The notes under the pieces: generated by a model
Seen by the model: the letters and a program-made list of their open reading frames with translations, nothing else
Database searches by the model: none
What the model was told of the DNA's origin: nothing
Shown: piece by piece, positions 1-8,295 of the stretch
Position numbering within the stretch: position 1 is the stretch's first letter
How the letters are laid out: every line of letters begins with the position of its first letter
Translations under genes and position numbers: made by a program
Source of the DNA: an uncultured Bacteroidales bacterium
GTDB taxonomy: Bacteria > Bacteroidota > Bacteroidia > Bacteroidales > UBA3824
Direction: 5' to 3'
Assembly (NCBI GenBank): GCA_905233995.1
Contig: CAJOGF010000021.1
Location: 1-34,841, forward strand
Length of the DNA stretch: 34,841 bases

Positions 1-1
1 T

Positions 2-709
2 AATTTAGGTGAAATATTTGTAACGGCAAAATATTATAACTGTTTTGTTTTCAATATTTTGCCGTTTTTAACATTTTTTAATTTCGGAATTAAGGAAAAT
101 AATTTCATAGAAAAAGACGGAAAAAAGACACCTATTCCGATTGTAACGATTTATATTTTAGGACATCCATGTTGCGACAAACAAGTTCCTGTCATTTATG
201 GTAATCCTGAATTTTATGACACTGAAAATCAAAAACTTGGTGAAATAGATAGTGATTTTCTTAGTGGATTGATTCATAAATTAATCATTGTTCAAGTTCC
301 ATTTTTAAAACTTAATGCAAAAACGAAGGTTGAAAAATATTTGGACTTTTTAAATCAGTTGCATAAAATTGACAAGACTAAGAAAAATTCGCATTTATTA
401 CGTGTTGACGACGAAAATATTGACGAAGATTACAATTTTATTGTCCGTCGTTTAGAGCAGGCATGTGCTGACGAAGAAGTCCGCAAAACAATGGAAGTAG
501 AAGACGAACTCAACGAAGACATCGAAAGTTGGAACGCCACTGAAATGCAACTTAGAACACAGTTGCAAGAAAAAGATAGTCAGTTGCAAGTTCAAACTGC
601 TCGAATTATAAAGTCAATAAAAAAAATGTATTCCAAAGGAATTAGTATTGAAGAAATCGCTGAAGATTTTGAATTGGAAATTCAATTTGTAAAAGACGCT
701 TTGAAATAA
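2..709 (+). CDS. Rpn/PD-(D/E)XK-type nuclease-transposase family protein, C-terminal part (5' end outside window)
   Basis: The frame is open from the left window edge (codons from base 2), so the true start lies outside; the TTG at 59 is only an internal codon. About 235 residues are visible. The segment PIPIVTIYILGHP followed by a poorly conserved helical region resembles the middle of the Bacteroidota Rpn-like family of mobile PD-(D/E)XK proteins, in which the nuclease core lies further upstream. The region around residues 140-190 of the visible part is charged and probably coiled coil. The last 30 residues (SIEEIAEDFELEIQFVKDAL) read like the small helix-turn-helix tail common in this family, and the intact relative at 33242-34144 ends in a comparable module. 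The assignment is from family resemblance only, because the catalytic D and ExQ motifs are not in view. Confidence 0.55.
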   Translation, partial: NLGEIFVTAKYYNCFVFNILPFLTFFNFGIKENNFIEKDGKKTPIPIVTIYILGHPCCDKQVPVIYGNPEFYDTENQKLGEIDSDFLSGLIHKLIIVQVPFLKLNAKTKVEKYLDFLNQLHKIDKTKKNSHLLRVDDENIDEDYNFIVRRLEQACADEEVRKTMEVEDELNEDIESWNATEMQLRTQLQEKDSQLQVQTARIIKSIKKMYSKGISIEEIAEDFELEIQFVKDALK

Positions 710-755
710 GCGGATTAATCGTTCTTTTAATATTTGTTTTCGCTATAATTTTTTT

Positions 756-786
756 TTTGAAATGTTCCTAAATCTGTGTACTTTTG
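756..786 (+). promoter_or_regulatory. Bacteroidota-type promoter of ileS
   Basis: TTTG at 756-759 and TACTTTTG at 779-786, 19 bp apart, fit the -33/-7 consensus of the Bacteroidota primary sigma factor. The -7 box ends 24 bp before the ATG at 811. Confidence 0.75.
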
Positions 787-810
787 CAAAAAAATTATTT
801 CAGTTTAGCG

Positions 811-3800
811 ATGGACAAGAAATTTGCAGAATACAAGCAGTTTAATCTGCCTGAAATCAATGAAGAGATATTAAAACTTTGGCAAAAGGAACATACTTTT
901 GAAGAAAGTTTGAAAACTAAAGAAGGAGCACCTTCGTTTGTTTTTTATGAAGGTCCGCCTTCTGCTAACGGTAAACCCGGTATTCACCATGTTTTAGCGC
1001 GTACTATCAAGGATTCGGTTTTGAGGTATTTTTCTTCAAAAGGGTTTCGTATAGAACGTAAAGCCGGTTGGGATACTCACGGTCTTCCTGTTGAACTTGG
1101 CGTTGAAAAATCTTTAGGTATTACAAAAGAGGACATCGGCAAAAAAATTTCTGTTGAAGAGTACAACAAAACTTGTCGTAAAGCGGTTATGCAGTTTACC
1201 GAAGAATGGGAAAAAATCACTGAAAAAATCGGTTATTGGGTTGATATGAAACACCCATATATCACGTATACAAGCGATTATATCGAAACTCTTTGGTGGT
1301 TGTTGAAACAACTTTACAACAAAGGTCTCTTGTATAAAGGTTATACTGTTCAGCCTTATTCTCCGGCTGCTGGTACAGGTCTTAGTTCGCACGAACTTAA
1401 TATGCCCGGTTGTTATCGTGATACAAAAGATACAACGGCAACTGTACTTTTCAAGGCTATTAATAATACAGAGGAGTCAAAAAAAATCTTTGATTATGAC
1501 GGTGAAGATGTTCGTTTTATGGCTTGGACAACTACACCTTGGACTCTTTTTTCTAATACTGCAACATACGTTAAGGTTAAGACAATCAATCAGTTCAATG
1601 GCGAAAAGATTTCTGTAATTCTTGCAAAAGATTTGCTTCATAGTTATTTTCCTGAAAAAAACAAAGATTTAAAATTTGAAGATTACAAGGAAGGAAAAGA
1701 TGTTCCTTACGAGGTAGTAGGGGAGTTTTTAGGTTCTGACCTTGTAGGTATTCGTTACGAGCAACTTTTGCCATACGTTCAGCCAACCGACGGAGATGCT
1801 TTTAGAGTAATTCCGGGTGATTATGTTACCACTTCTGACGGTGCGGGTATTGTTCATATTGCTCCAAGTTTCGGTGCTGACGACTTCCGCGTTGCAAAAC
1901 AAGCCGGCATTGGTTCGCTCACTTTGGTTGATAAACAAGGTAAACTTGTGGACGGTCTTGGTGAATTTTCTGGTTTGGTAGTTAAAAAAGCATACGACGA
2001 GACCGGCAAAACGGACGTTGACGTTGATATTGTTGTTAAACTGAAAAAAGAAGGTTTACTTTTCAAATCTGAAAAGATAACCCACTCATATCCACATTGT
2101 TGGAGAACAAATAAGCCGATTTTGTATTATCCGCTTGATTCTTGGTTTATCAGAACAACGGCAGTTAAAGACCGTTTGATAGAACTCAACAAAACAATTA
2201 ATTGGCAACCGCCTTCAACAGGTTCGGGTAGATTTGGTCAATGGCTTGAAAATCTTATTGATTGGAATCTTTCTCGTTCTCGTTATTGGGGAACTCCACT
2301 TCCTATTTGGAGGACAGAAGACGGAAAAGAAGAGGTTTGTATCGGCTCCTTTGAAGAATTAATTAGCGGTATCAACAAGTCGGTTGAAAAAGGATTTATG
2401 AAAGAAAATCCGTATAAAGATTTTGTTGTCGGTGATTTTTCTAAAGAAAATTACGACAAACTTGATCCGCATAAACCGTATATCGACCAAGTTATATTGG
2501 TTTCACCGTCGGGTAAGCCGATGAAAAGAGAAAGCGATTTGATTGACGTTTGGTTTGATTCGGGTGCGATGCCGTATGCTCAACTTCATTATCCTTTTGA
2601 AAACAAAGAAAAATTCAACAATAATTATCCTGCGGACTTTATTGCCGAAGGTGTTGACCAAACAAGAGGTTGGTTTTTTACTCTTCATGCCATTTCAACA
2701 ATGGTTTTCGACAAGATTTGTTTCAAAAACGTGGTTTCAAATGGTCTTGTTTTGGATAAGAAAGGCGAGAAGATGTCAAAATCTCGTGGCAATAGTGTTG
2801 AACCGTTTTCAACAATTGAAAAATTCGGTGCTGACCCTGTGCGCTGGTATATGCTCACAAATGCTTCGCCGTGGGAGAATCTTAAATTCGATATTGAAGG
2901 CGTTGACGAAATCAAACGTAAATTTTTCGGCACACTTTATAATACATACTCTTTCTTTGCTTTGTATGCTAACGTTGATGGCTTTACGTATAAAGAGGAA
3001 GAAATTGATATAGAAAAGCGTCCCGAAATCGACCGTTGGATTCTTTCTCTGTTAAATTCTTTGATTAAAGAGGTTGACTCTCTTTATCAAAATTTTGACA
3101 TGACAAAAGCCGGAAGATTGATTCAGGATTTTGTTACCGAAAATCTTTCTAATTGGTATGTCCGTTTGAATAGAAAACGTTTTTGGGGCGGTGGTTATAC
3201 TCAAGACAAAATTTCTGCTTATCAGACACTTTATACTTGTCTTGAAAAAATCTCGCAACTTATGTCGCCTATTGCGCCGTTCTATTCTGAAAAGATTTTC
3301 AGAGATTTGAACTCTGTTACGGGAAGATTTTCTGGTTCGGTTCACAATTCTCAATTCCCTGTTTACAACGATAAAGCGGTTGATAAGGAGTTGGAAGAAA
3401 GAATGAATTTGGCTCAAAGACTTTCTTCTATGGTTTTGGCTTTGCGTCGTAAGGCTAATATTAAGGTTCGTCAGCCGTTACAGAAGATAATGGTTCCGAT
3501 TTTAGACGATAAAACTTTACTTCAATTGGAGGCTGTTAAAAAACTGATTCTCACCGAAGTTAATGTGAAAGAATTGGAATATTTGAAACAAAGCGCAGGT
3601 ATTCTTACCAAAAAAGTAAAAGCCGATTTTAAACAACTCGGGAAAAAACTTGGAAAGAATATGAAAGCCGTTGCAGAAAAGTTAGCAAATCTTTCTCAAG
3701 AAGAAATTGCAAGTTTTGAGTCAAAAGGTAGTATTGATATTGACATAAATAATACAATTGTAAACATTTTGACAAGTGAAACTGAAATCACTTCCGAAGA

Positions 3801-4137
3801 TATTCCGGGTAGACTTGTTGCTTCGGAAGGTAGACTTACGGTTGCACTCGATATTAATATTACACCCGAACTTAAAAACGAAGGATACGCAAGAGAACTT
3901 GTCAATAGAATTCAAAATTTGCGTAAAGATTCTGGTTTTGACGTTACCGATAAAATCGTTGTTGAGATTCTTTTAGTAGATGAAATTAGTGGTGCTCTCA
4001 ATGATTTCAAGGATTACATTTGTACACAAACCTTGACAAAAGATTTGATTTTGTTAAGCGACAAAGACCTTGAAAATTCCACCGAATTGGATCTTGACGA
4101 TAACGTTAAAACAAAAATTAGAATTAAAAAAGTTTAA
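811..4137 (+). CDS. ileS: Isoleucyl-tRNA synthetase, long eukaryote-like type with GIHH signature
   Basis: This cytoplasmic class I synthetase charges tRNA-Ile. I place the start at ATG 811 (1108 aa), because an earlier in-frame TTG at 784 lies inside the promoter's -7 box. Visible landmarks are the ATP-binding signature as GIHH (residues 57-60) in the context ANGKPGIHH, the tryptophan-rich KAGWDTHGLPVE block, the CP1 editing domain with WTTTPWT and the HIAPSFGADDF core, and KMSKS at 654-658. A long C-terminal extension (about 900-1108, DUF5915-like) replaces the zinc-binding tail of the short bacterial type, so this is a type 2 (eukaryote-like) IleRS. The signature is GxHH rather than HxGH, which established work on type 2 enzymes links to mupirocin hyper-resistance. 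It is transcribed alone from its own promoter and followed by a hairpin terminator. Confidence 0.97.
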   Translation: MDKKFAEYKQFNLPEINEEILKLWQKEHTFEESLKTKEGAPSFVFYEGPPSANGKPGIHHVLARTIKDSVLRYFSSKGFRIERKAGWDTHGLPVELGVEKSLGITKEDIGKKISVEEYNKTCRKAVMQFTEEWEKITEKIGYWVDMKHPYITYTSDYIETLWWLLKQLYNKGLLYKGYTVQPYSPAAGTGLSSHELNMPGCYRDTKDTTATVLFKAINNTEESKKIFDYDGEDVRFMAWTTTPWTLFSNTATYVKVKTINQFNGEKISVILAKDLLHSYFPEKNKDLKFEDYKEGKDVPYEVVGEFLGSDLVGIRYEQLLPYVQPTDGDAFRVIPGDYVTTSDGAGIVHIAPSFGADDFRVAKQAGIGSLTLVDKQGKLVDGLGEFSGLVVKKAYDETGKTDVDVDIVVKLKKEGLLFKSEKITHSYPHCWRTNKPILYYPLDSWFIRTTAVKDRLIELNKTINWQPPSTGSGRFGQWLENLIDWNLSRSRYWGTPLPIWRTEDGKEEVCIGSFEELISGINKSVEKGFMKENPYKDFVVGDFSKENYDKLDPHKPYIDQVILVSPSGKPMKRESDLIDVWFDSGAMPYAQLHYPFENKEKFNNNYPADFIAEGVDQTRGWFFTLHAISTMVFDKICFKNVVSNGLVLDKKGEKMSKSRGNSVEPFSTIEKFGADPVRWYMLTNASPWENLKFDIEGVDEIKRKFFGTLYNTYSFFALYANVDGFTYKEEEIDIEKRPEIDRWILSLLNSLIKEVDSLYQNFDMTKAGRLIQDFVTENLSNWYVRLNRKRFWGGGYTQDKISAYQTLYTCLEKISQLMSPIAPFYSEKIFRDLNSVTGRFSGSVHNSQFPVYNDKAVDKELEERMNLAQRLSSMVLALRRKANIKVRQPLQKIMVPILDDKTLLQLEAVKKLILTEVNVKELEYLKQSAGILTKKVKADFKQLGKKLGKNMKAVAEKLANLSQEEIASFESKGSIDIDINNTIVNILTSETEITSEDIPGRLVASEGRLTVALDINITPELKNEGYARELVNRIQNLRKDSGFDVTDKIVVEILLVDEISGALNDFKDYICTQTLTKDLILLSDKDLENSTELDLDDNVKTKIRIKKV

Positions 4138-4164
4138 TATAGTACGATTTTTGCTGATATGTTT

Positions 4165-4213
4165 ATTGCTTGGGGAAGTGTTGAAAAAATAAAAAAAACA
4201 CTCCTCAAGCAAT
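4165..4213 (+). terminator. Hairpin terminator after ileS
   Basis: Arms 4165-4182 and 4197-4213 pair over about 16 bp with one mismatch and one bulge around an A-rich loop. A short T run follows (TTCTTT). Confidence 0.65.
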
Positions 4214-4299
4214 TCTTTAAATGATTAATCTAATTTTCTGATTATTAACTTGAATATTCTTTAAGGAAACTAATTTTTTAACTAAATATGATATAAGAG

Positions 4300-4671
4300 A
4301 TGGAAACTAAAAAAAGATATTCTGATGAGGAATTGGAAGAATTTAGGGCTTTGATTAATTCTAAACTTGAGCAGGCAAGAAAAAGTTATGCAGAATATAC
4401 TCATCAACTCAAGGATACGGATGGCAACGCTATCATCAGCAATACCTCCGACCCTGATGACGGTCAGCAAAATCAGGCTACTGAAAGTGCTTCGCTCATG
4501 GCAAGTAGAACCGAAAAATACATCAAAAATCTTGAAAATGCCCTTGTTAGAATAGAAAACAAAACTTACGGCATCGACCGTCTTACTGGTGAACTTATTC
4601 CTAAGGAGCGTCTAAAGGCCGTTCCTCACGCTACATTAACGGTTGATAGTAAAAATAATCAGAAAAAATAA
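4300..4671 (+). CDS. DksA/TraR-family RNA polymerase-binding regulator lacking zinc cysteines
   Basis: The protein has 123 aa. The N-terminal half (residues 5-45) is a charged helical segment and probably forms the coiled coil that enters the RNA polymerase secondary channel. It is followed by a DP-D turn (DPDDGQ), a second helix, and a C-terminal globule ending in IPKERLKAVPHAT. This is the hallmark tail of the DksA/TraR zinc-finger domain, but the four cysteines are absent: where E. coli DksA has CxxC, this protein reads YGIDRLTGEL. Zinc-less or single-Cys versions are usual in Bacteroidota, so loss of zinc does not imply loss of function. The role by family is adjusting transcription initiation together with (p)ppGpp. 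It sits between ileS and efp and has a clear ATG at 4300. Confidence 0.88.
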   Translation: METKKRYSDEELEEFRALINSKLEQARKSYAEYTHQLKDTDGNAIISNTSDPDDGQQNQATESASLMASRTEKYIKNLENALVRIENKTYGIDRLTGELIPKERLKAVPHATLTVDSKNNQKK

Positions 4672-4676
4672 TTTTT

Positions 4677-4708
4677 TTTGAAAATACTGAAAATTATTTT
4701 TATCTTTG
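4677..4708 (+). promoter_or_regulatory. Bacteroidota-type promoter of efp
   Basis: TTTG at 4677-4680 and TATCTTTG at 4701-4708 are separated by exactly 20 bp. The start codon follows 40 bp later. Confidence 0.8.
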
Positions 4709-4748
4709 CCAAAATATTTTAACAAAAAAAGTAATCATAAAAAATTAA

Positions 4749-5312
4749 ATGGCAACAACAGCAGATTTAAAAAACGGCTTGTGTATCAATTTTAATCATG
4801 ATATTTATACAGTCGTAAGTTTTCAGCACGTAAAACCCGGCAAAGGTCCGGCTTTTGTTCGTACTCGTCTTAAAAGTCTTACAAACGGTAGAGTTTTGGA
4901 AAATACTTTTTCGTCGGGACACGAAATTGACATCACGAAAATAATCCGCCGTCCTTACCAGTTTTTGTACAAAGAAGGCGATGCGTTTGTTTTTATGCAG
5001 CAAGAAACTTTTGAGCAGATAACCGTCCCTTTGAGTCATATTGAAAATCCTGACCTTTATCTTGACGGTCAAGAAGTTGATATTGTTATTCAAGAAGAGA
5101 CGGATACCGTTTTGACGGTTGAACTTCCTCCTTTTGTGATAATGGAAGTAACTTACACTGAACCCGGCGTTAAAGGTAATACCGCAACTAACGCTACAAA
5201 ACCGGCTACAGTGGAATCGGGTGCTGAAATTAGAGTGCCGCTTTTTGTTAATCAAGGCGACAAAATCAAAATTGATACTCGCGATCGTTCATACGTTGAA
5301 AGAGCAAATTAA
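4749..5312 (+). CDS. efp: Translation elongation factor P
   Basis: EF-P binds between the P and E sites and relieves ribosome stalling at consecutive prolines. The 187 aa are full length for the family: an N-terminal KOW-like domain (1-65) followed by two OB-fold domains. The tip lysine that receives the post-translational modification in many bacteria corresponds to K32 in VKPGKGPAF. Domain II carries the conserved ELPPFVIMEVTYTEPGVKG segment and domain III ends in DTRDRSYVERA, both diagnostic. No epmA/epmB-type modification gene is seen in this window. It has a strong promoter of its own and a hairpin downstream, so it may be monocistronic. Confidence 0.97.
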   Translation: MATTADLKNGLCINFNHDIYTVVSFQHVKPGKGPAFVRTRLKSLTNGRVLENTFSSGHEIDITKIIRRPYQFLYKEGDAFVFMQQETFEQITVPLSHIENPDLYLDGQEVDIVIQEETDTVLTVELPPFVIMEVTYTEPGVKGNTATNATKPATVESGAEIRVPLFVNQGDKIKIDTRDRSYVERAN

Positions 5313-5328
5313 TTTGTAAACAAAATTT

Positions 5329-5358
5329 AGAGGTTGTGCTTTTGGTTTCACAGCCTCT
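5329..5358 (+). terminator. Hairpin after efp
   Basis: AGAGGTTGTG (5329-5338) pairs with CACAGCCTCT (5349-5358) with one G-T pair and a 10-base loop. The T tract after it is weak, so termination may be partial and some transcripts could run into the phosphatase gene. Confidence 0.5.
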
Positions 5359-5380
5359 TACTTAAAAACCTTGTAACGTT

Positions 5381-6586
5381 ATGGCAAAGAACCTTACATC
5401 GACAGATAAACTTAATATTTTGTTGTGGGTAATGAAAGACATTACTAACAACTTGTCGCGTGATGGGCTTCTTGAAACTTTCAGGGCGATAATATTTGAT
5501 AGTCTGAAACTTAACAAACTCTTGTTGTTTGTAAAACATCAGTCTTTGTGGTCGGTGGAAATAAAATCGGGAGTTGAGGCAGAAGGCGATGATATTAACG
5601 TTCAGAGGGATTTGTCAGGAATTAATACTATTACTTTTATTGATTCGGCAGATAGTGACGTTTTCAAAGGTTTTGATTTTATTATTCCTCTGATAAAGGC
5701 TGACGAGCCTATTGCATACGTTATAGTAGGTGATTCTTCTGAAAACGAAGAAGAAGGAATTGCCTCCTCTATTAGAAACTTGCATTTTGTGCAAACTCTT
5801 GCGATGATTATCGTTTCTACGATTGAAAACCGCATAATGCAAGAATTAAGACGGGAAATGGAATATGCCTCAAGGATTCAGACTTTTCTTTTTCCTGAAA
5901 AACACATTTTGAAAAATGATAACCGCTTGTCTCTGAGTGCTTTCTATTTGTCGCATTATCAAGTTGGCGGTGATTTCTACGATTACGCTTACACTAATCC
6001 TAACAACAAGGACGAAATTTATTTCTGTATTGCTGACGTTACGGGCAAAGGTATCTCTGCCGCTATGGTTATGAGTAATTTTCAGGCTTCGTTGCAGGCA
6101 CTTGTTGGCAGGATTGAATACTTGCCTGATTTAATTCGTGAACTTAACAAAATTGTCATTAAAAATTCTAATTACGAAAAATTTATAACTGTCTTTTTGG
6201 CAAGATATAATTTTGAAACTCACGTACTTAGATATGTTAACGCAGGACATAATCCACCCGTGATGTACAATTTTAAGGACAACGAGAAATCTTTTCTTAC
6301 TGTTGGTGGTCAGGGGGTTGGTATGATTGACGAGCCGGCTTTGAGCGAAGGGGTTGTTACTTTGACTTCAGATACAAGAATTGTGTGTTATACCGATGGC
6401 GTTTGTGAGATTGAAAAAGACGGAATAGAATATTACGGTCAAAGAATTATCGAAAATCGTACTGTTACCGCTGAAACTATATCGGATACTATTTCGCAGA
6501 TTGTTTCTGATTTGAATATAACTCGTGAAAACAATCTTCTCTCTGACGATGCAACACTTTTGGGTATTGACCTTTATGTTCGGTAG
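5381..6586 (+). CDS. SpoIIE/RsbU-type PP2C Ser/Thr phosphatase with GAF-like N-terminus
   Basis: The protein has 401 aa and no signal peptide or membrane helix. Residues 10-150 resemble a GAF-type sensory domain. A linker helix (MEYASRIQTFLFP, about 161-173) of the kind found in RsbU-like phosphatases leads into the PP2C domain. The metal-binding motifs are intact: GGDFYD at 196-201, DVTGKG at 219-224, NAGHNPP at 287-293 and TDGV from T338. It should therefore be an active metal-dependent phosphoserine/threonine phosphatase, a class that usually acts on anti-sigma-factor antagonists in partner switching. No STAS or RsbW-like partner gene is present here, so the substrate is unknown. It ends 23 bp before a membrane hybrid sensor gene on the same strand, probably in one operon. 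Confidence 0.9.
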   Translation: MAKNLTSTDKLNILLWVMKDITNNLSRDGLLETFRAIIFDSLKLNKLLLFVKHQSLWSVEIKSGVEAEGDDINVQRDLSGINTITFIDSADSDVFKGFDFIIPLIKADEPIAYVIVGDSSENEEEGIASSIRNLHFVQTLAMIIVSTIENRIMQELRREMEYASRIQTFLFPEKHILKNDNRLSLSAFYLSHYQVGGDFYDYAYTNPNNKDEIYFCIADVTGKGISAAMVMSNFQASLQALVGRIEYLPDLIRELNKIVIKNSNYEKFITVFLARYNFETHVLRYVNAGHNPPVMYNFKDNEKSFLTVGGQGVGMIDEPALSEGVVTLTSDTRIVCYTDGVCEIEKDGIEYYGQRIIENRTVTAETISDTISQIVSDLNITRENNLLSDDATLLGIDLYVR

Positions 6587-6609
6587 AAGTAAAAAAAAAT
6601 TTTCCGATT

Positions 6610-8295
6610 ATGCCGGAGATTTTTAAAAATATTAACTACAATGATGTGGAAAATGTCCACGTAAAACTTAGGACTCTTGTTCTCAAAGGTCTTGACTTGT
6701 CGATTGCATTTTGTATTTTTGTGTTAATGTTTTTTGAAATTATTAATAGCGGTTTTAATTTTGTTGTATTGCTTGATATAATTTCTATTTTCTTTTTTGT
6801 ATTTTTTTTTGTTTTTGTTAACGATTTGAAATACAATCGTTTCGCTCATGTAAATGTAATTGCTACTTCAATATTATTTGTTTGTCTTAACATTGTCTTG
6901 CCTCAGAGTGTAGCCGTTATGATTTTATCGTTAATGTTTTTTCCTGTATTGGCTCTTGTTTGGCGGCGATTCTATGCGGTTACGGTTGGAACCGCTTTTT
7001 TAACTACTTTGTTGGTTTTGTACTATTTCGGCATTAGAGAAGATAATTTTTCTGACGCTTTACCTTTTATGGCAATTTATATTTTCTTATCATATTTTTT
7101 GATGGTAATTACAATGCTTTTCAAATATGTTTTGAGAGATATGGCTGTTAGTTTTTCGACTGCTGAAACTGAAATAAAAGGTGTTATTGCCGAAAAGGAT
7201 GCTTTTTTGCAACGTTATTCTCATAATATTCGCACTTCGCTTGGAAGCATTATGGGAATTGGAAATATTTTTTATAAAGATGTCTCTGATTCGCAAAAAC
7301 GACTTCTGGACTCTGTAACGGCTTGTGTCAAAAATATAGTTGCTATTATGGAACTTGTTGATAATCAGTCCGATAGTTTTTCAAACAAAGAAGATGTTGG
7401 CAAAACTGAAGTTTTTGATCTTGAAGATTTGATTTATAATTGTGCTGATTTTGATTTTGGTGTTGATGTTAGAATCAAGACCGAAAGTTCTCTACCATGG
7501 TTTGAGGCCGATGCGGTTGTGATTCGCAGAATTTTTATGACAATATTCGATTTTTTCAAGCGCAATTCCTTGGGAAAAAATAATATTGGACTTTTGATTA
7601 ATATTGGTAAAGTTAAAGTTCCGCCAGAACCAGTGAAATATCATTTCGACATTTTTGTTTTGGATAATTTGGAATTTGAAGAGTTTGAAACTTCACATTA
7701 TCTTGAACTTGCTGAAAAACTTATAACTTTGCTCGGAGGAAATATTAAATACGATTTCTCCTCTGACGGTAACCCATTTATTTATTTCAATATTTGTTTA
7801 AAGGAGATTCATAATAGTCAGCAATCATTGTCAAAAAATAATACTTCAAGACGTTATAGCGGAAGTTTTTCTGGTTCAAAAATCAAAAGTATTTCGCAAG
7901 CCAACGTATTGCTTTGTGAGGATAATCCTATCAATCAAAAAATTATGGTTTTAAGTCTTGAAAAATATGTTGGTGGCATTGATGTTGCTTTCAACGGCAG
8001 GGAGTGTCTTACTTTGTTCAATCAAAAACAATACGATGTTATTTTGATGGACATTCAAATGCCTGTACTTGATGGTTATGATACTACGAAAGCAATCCGT
8101 CAGTTAGAGCAAAATGCTACAACAATGCGTCATACGCCAATCATTGCAGTTACCGCTAACACTCTTTCGGGCGATAGGGAGCATTGTTTGAATGTCGGTA
8201 TGGACGACTATTTTTCAAAACCGTTTCATATTGAAAAGATTGTAAGTCGGATAAGCGAATTTTTGATTAAATATCCGCAAGATTATACTTTGTAA
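6610..8295 (+). CDS. Membrane hybrid sensor: HisKA-like domain, degenerate ATPase, receiver
   Basis: The protein has 561 aa. Six hydrophobic segments lie between residues 27 and 175. They are followed by a coiled region and an H-box, RYSHNIRTS, with the phospho-acceptor candidate H205. The expected ATPase region (about 275-400) is poorly conserved: the N-box reads IFDFFKRNS instead of the usual NLLxNAxK, no DxGxG motif is visible, and only the distant end LAEKLITLLGGNI is kinase-like. The C-terminal receiver (about 429-550) is intact, with acidic pair E437/D438, phospho-acceptor D481 in LMDIQMPVLDG, T at ITAVTANT-like strand 4 and K537. By inference it may be a phosphotransfer protein rather than an autokinase. 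It probably shares an operon with the phosphatase upstream. Its 3' end overlaps the convergent aminotransferase gene by 13 bp. Confidence 0.85.
   Translation: MPEIFKNINYNDVENVHVKLRTLVLKGLDLSIAFCIFVLMFFEIINSGFNFVVLLDIISIFFFVFFFVFVNDLKYNRFAHVNVIATSILFVCLNIVLPQSVAVMILSLMFFPVLALVWRRFYAVTVGTAFLTTLLVLYYFGIREDNFSDALPFMAIYIFLSYFLMVITMLFKYVLRDMAVSFSTAETEIKGVIAEKDAFLQRYSHNIRTSLGSIMGIGNIFYKDVSDSQKRLLDSVTACVKNIVAIMELVDNQSDSFSNKEDVGKTEVFDLEDLIYNCADFDFGVDVRIKTESSLPWFEADAVVIRRIFMTIFDFFKRNSLGKNNIGLLINIGKVKVPPEPVKYHFDIFVLDNLEFEEFETSHYLELAEKLITLLGGNIKYDFSSDGNPFIYFNICLKEIHNSQQSLSKNNTSRRYSGSFSGSKIKSISQANVLLCEDNPINQKIMVLSLEKYVGGIDVAFNGRECLTLFNQKQYDVILMDIQMPVLDGYDTTKAIRQLEQNATTMRHTPIIAVTANTLSGDREHCLNVGMDDYFSKPFHIEKIVSRISEFLIKYPQDYTL

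Noticed and set aside
784..810. TTG start for ileS at 784
   Set aside because: The TTG lies inside the -7 box; ATG 811 gives the expected N-terminus.
2543..3013. 156-codon ORF inside ileS
   Set aside because: Alternate-frame shadow of a conserved gene with no recognisable protein features.
4767..5255. 162-codon minus-strand ORF opposite efp
   Set aside because: Shadow of efp; basic low-complexity translation.
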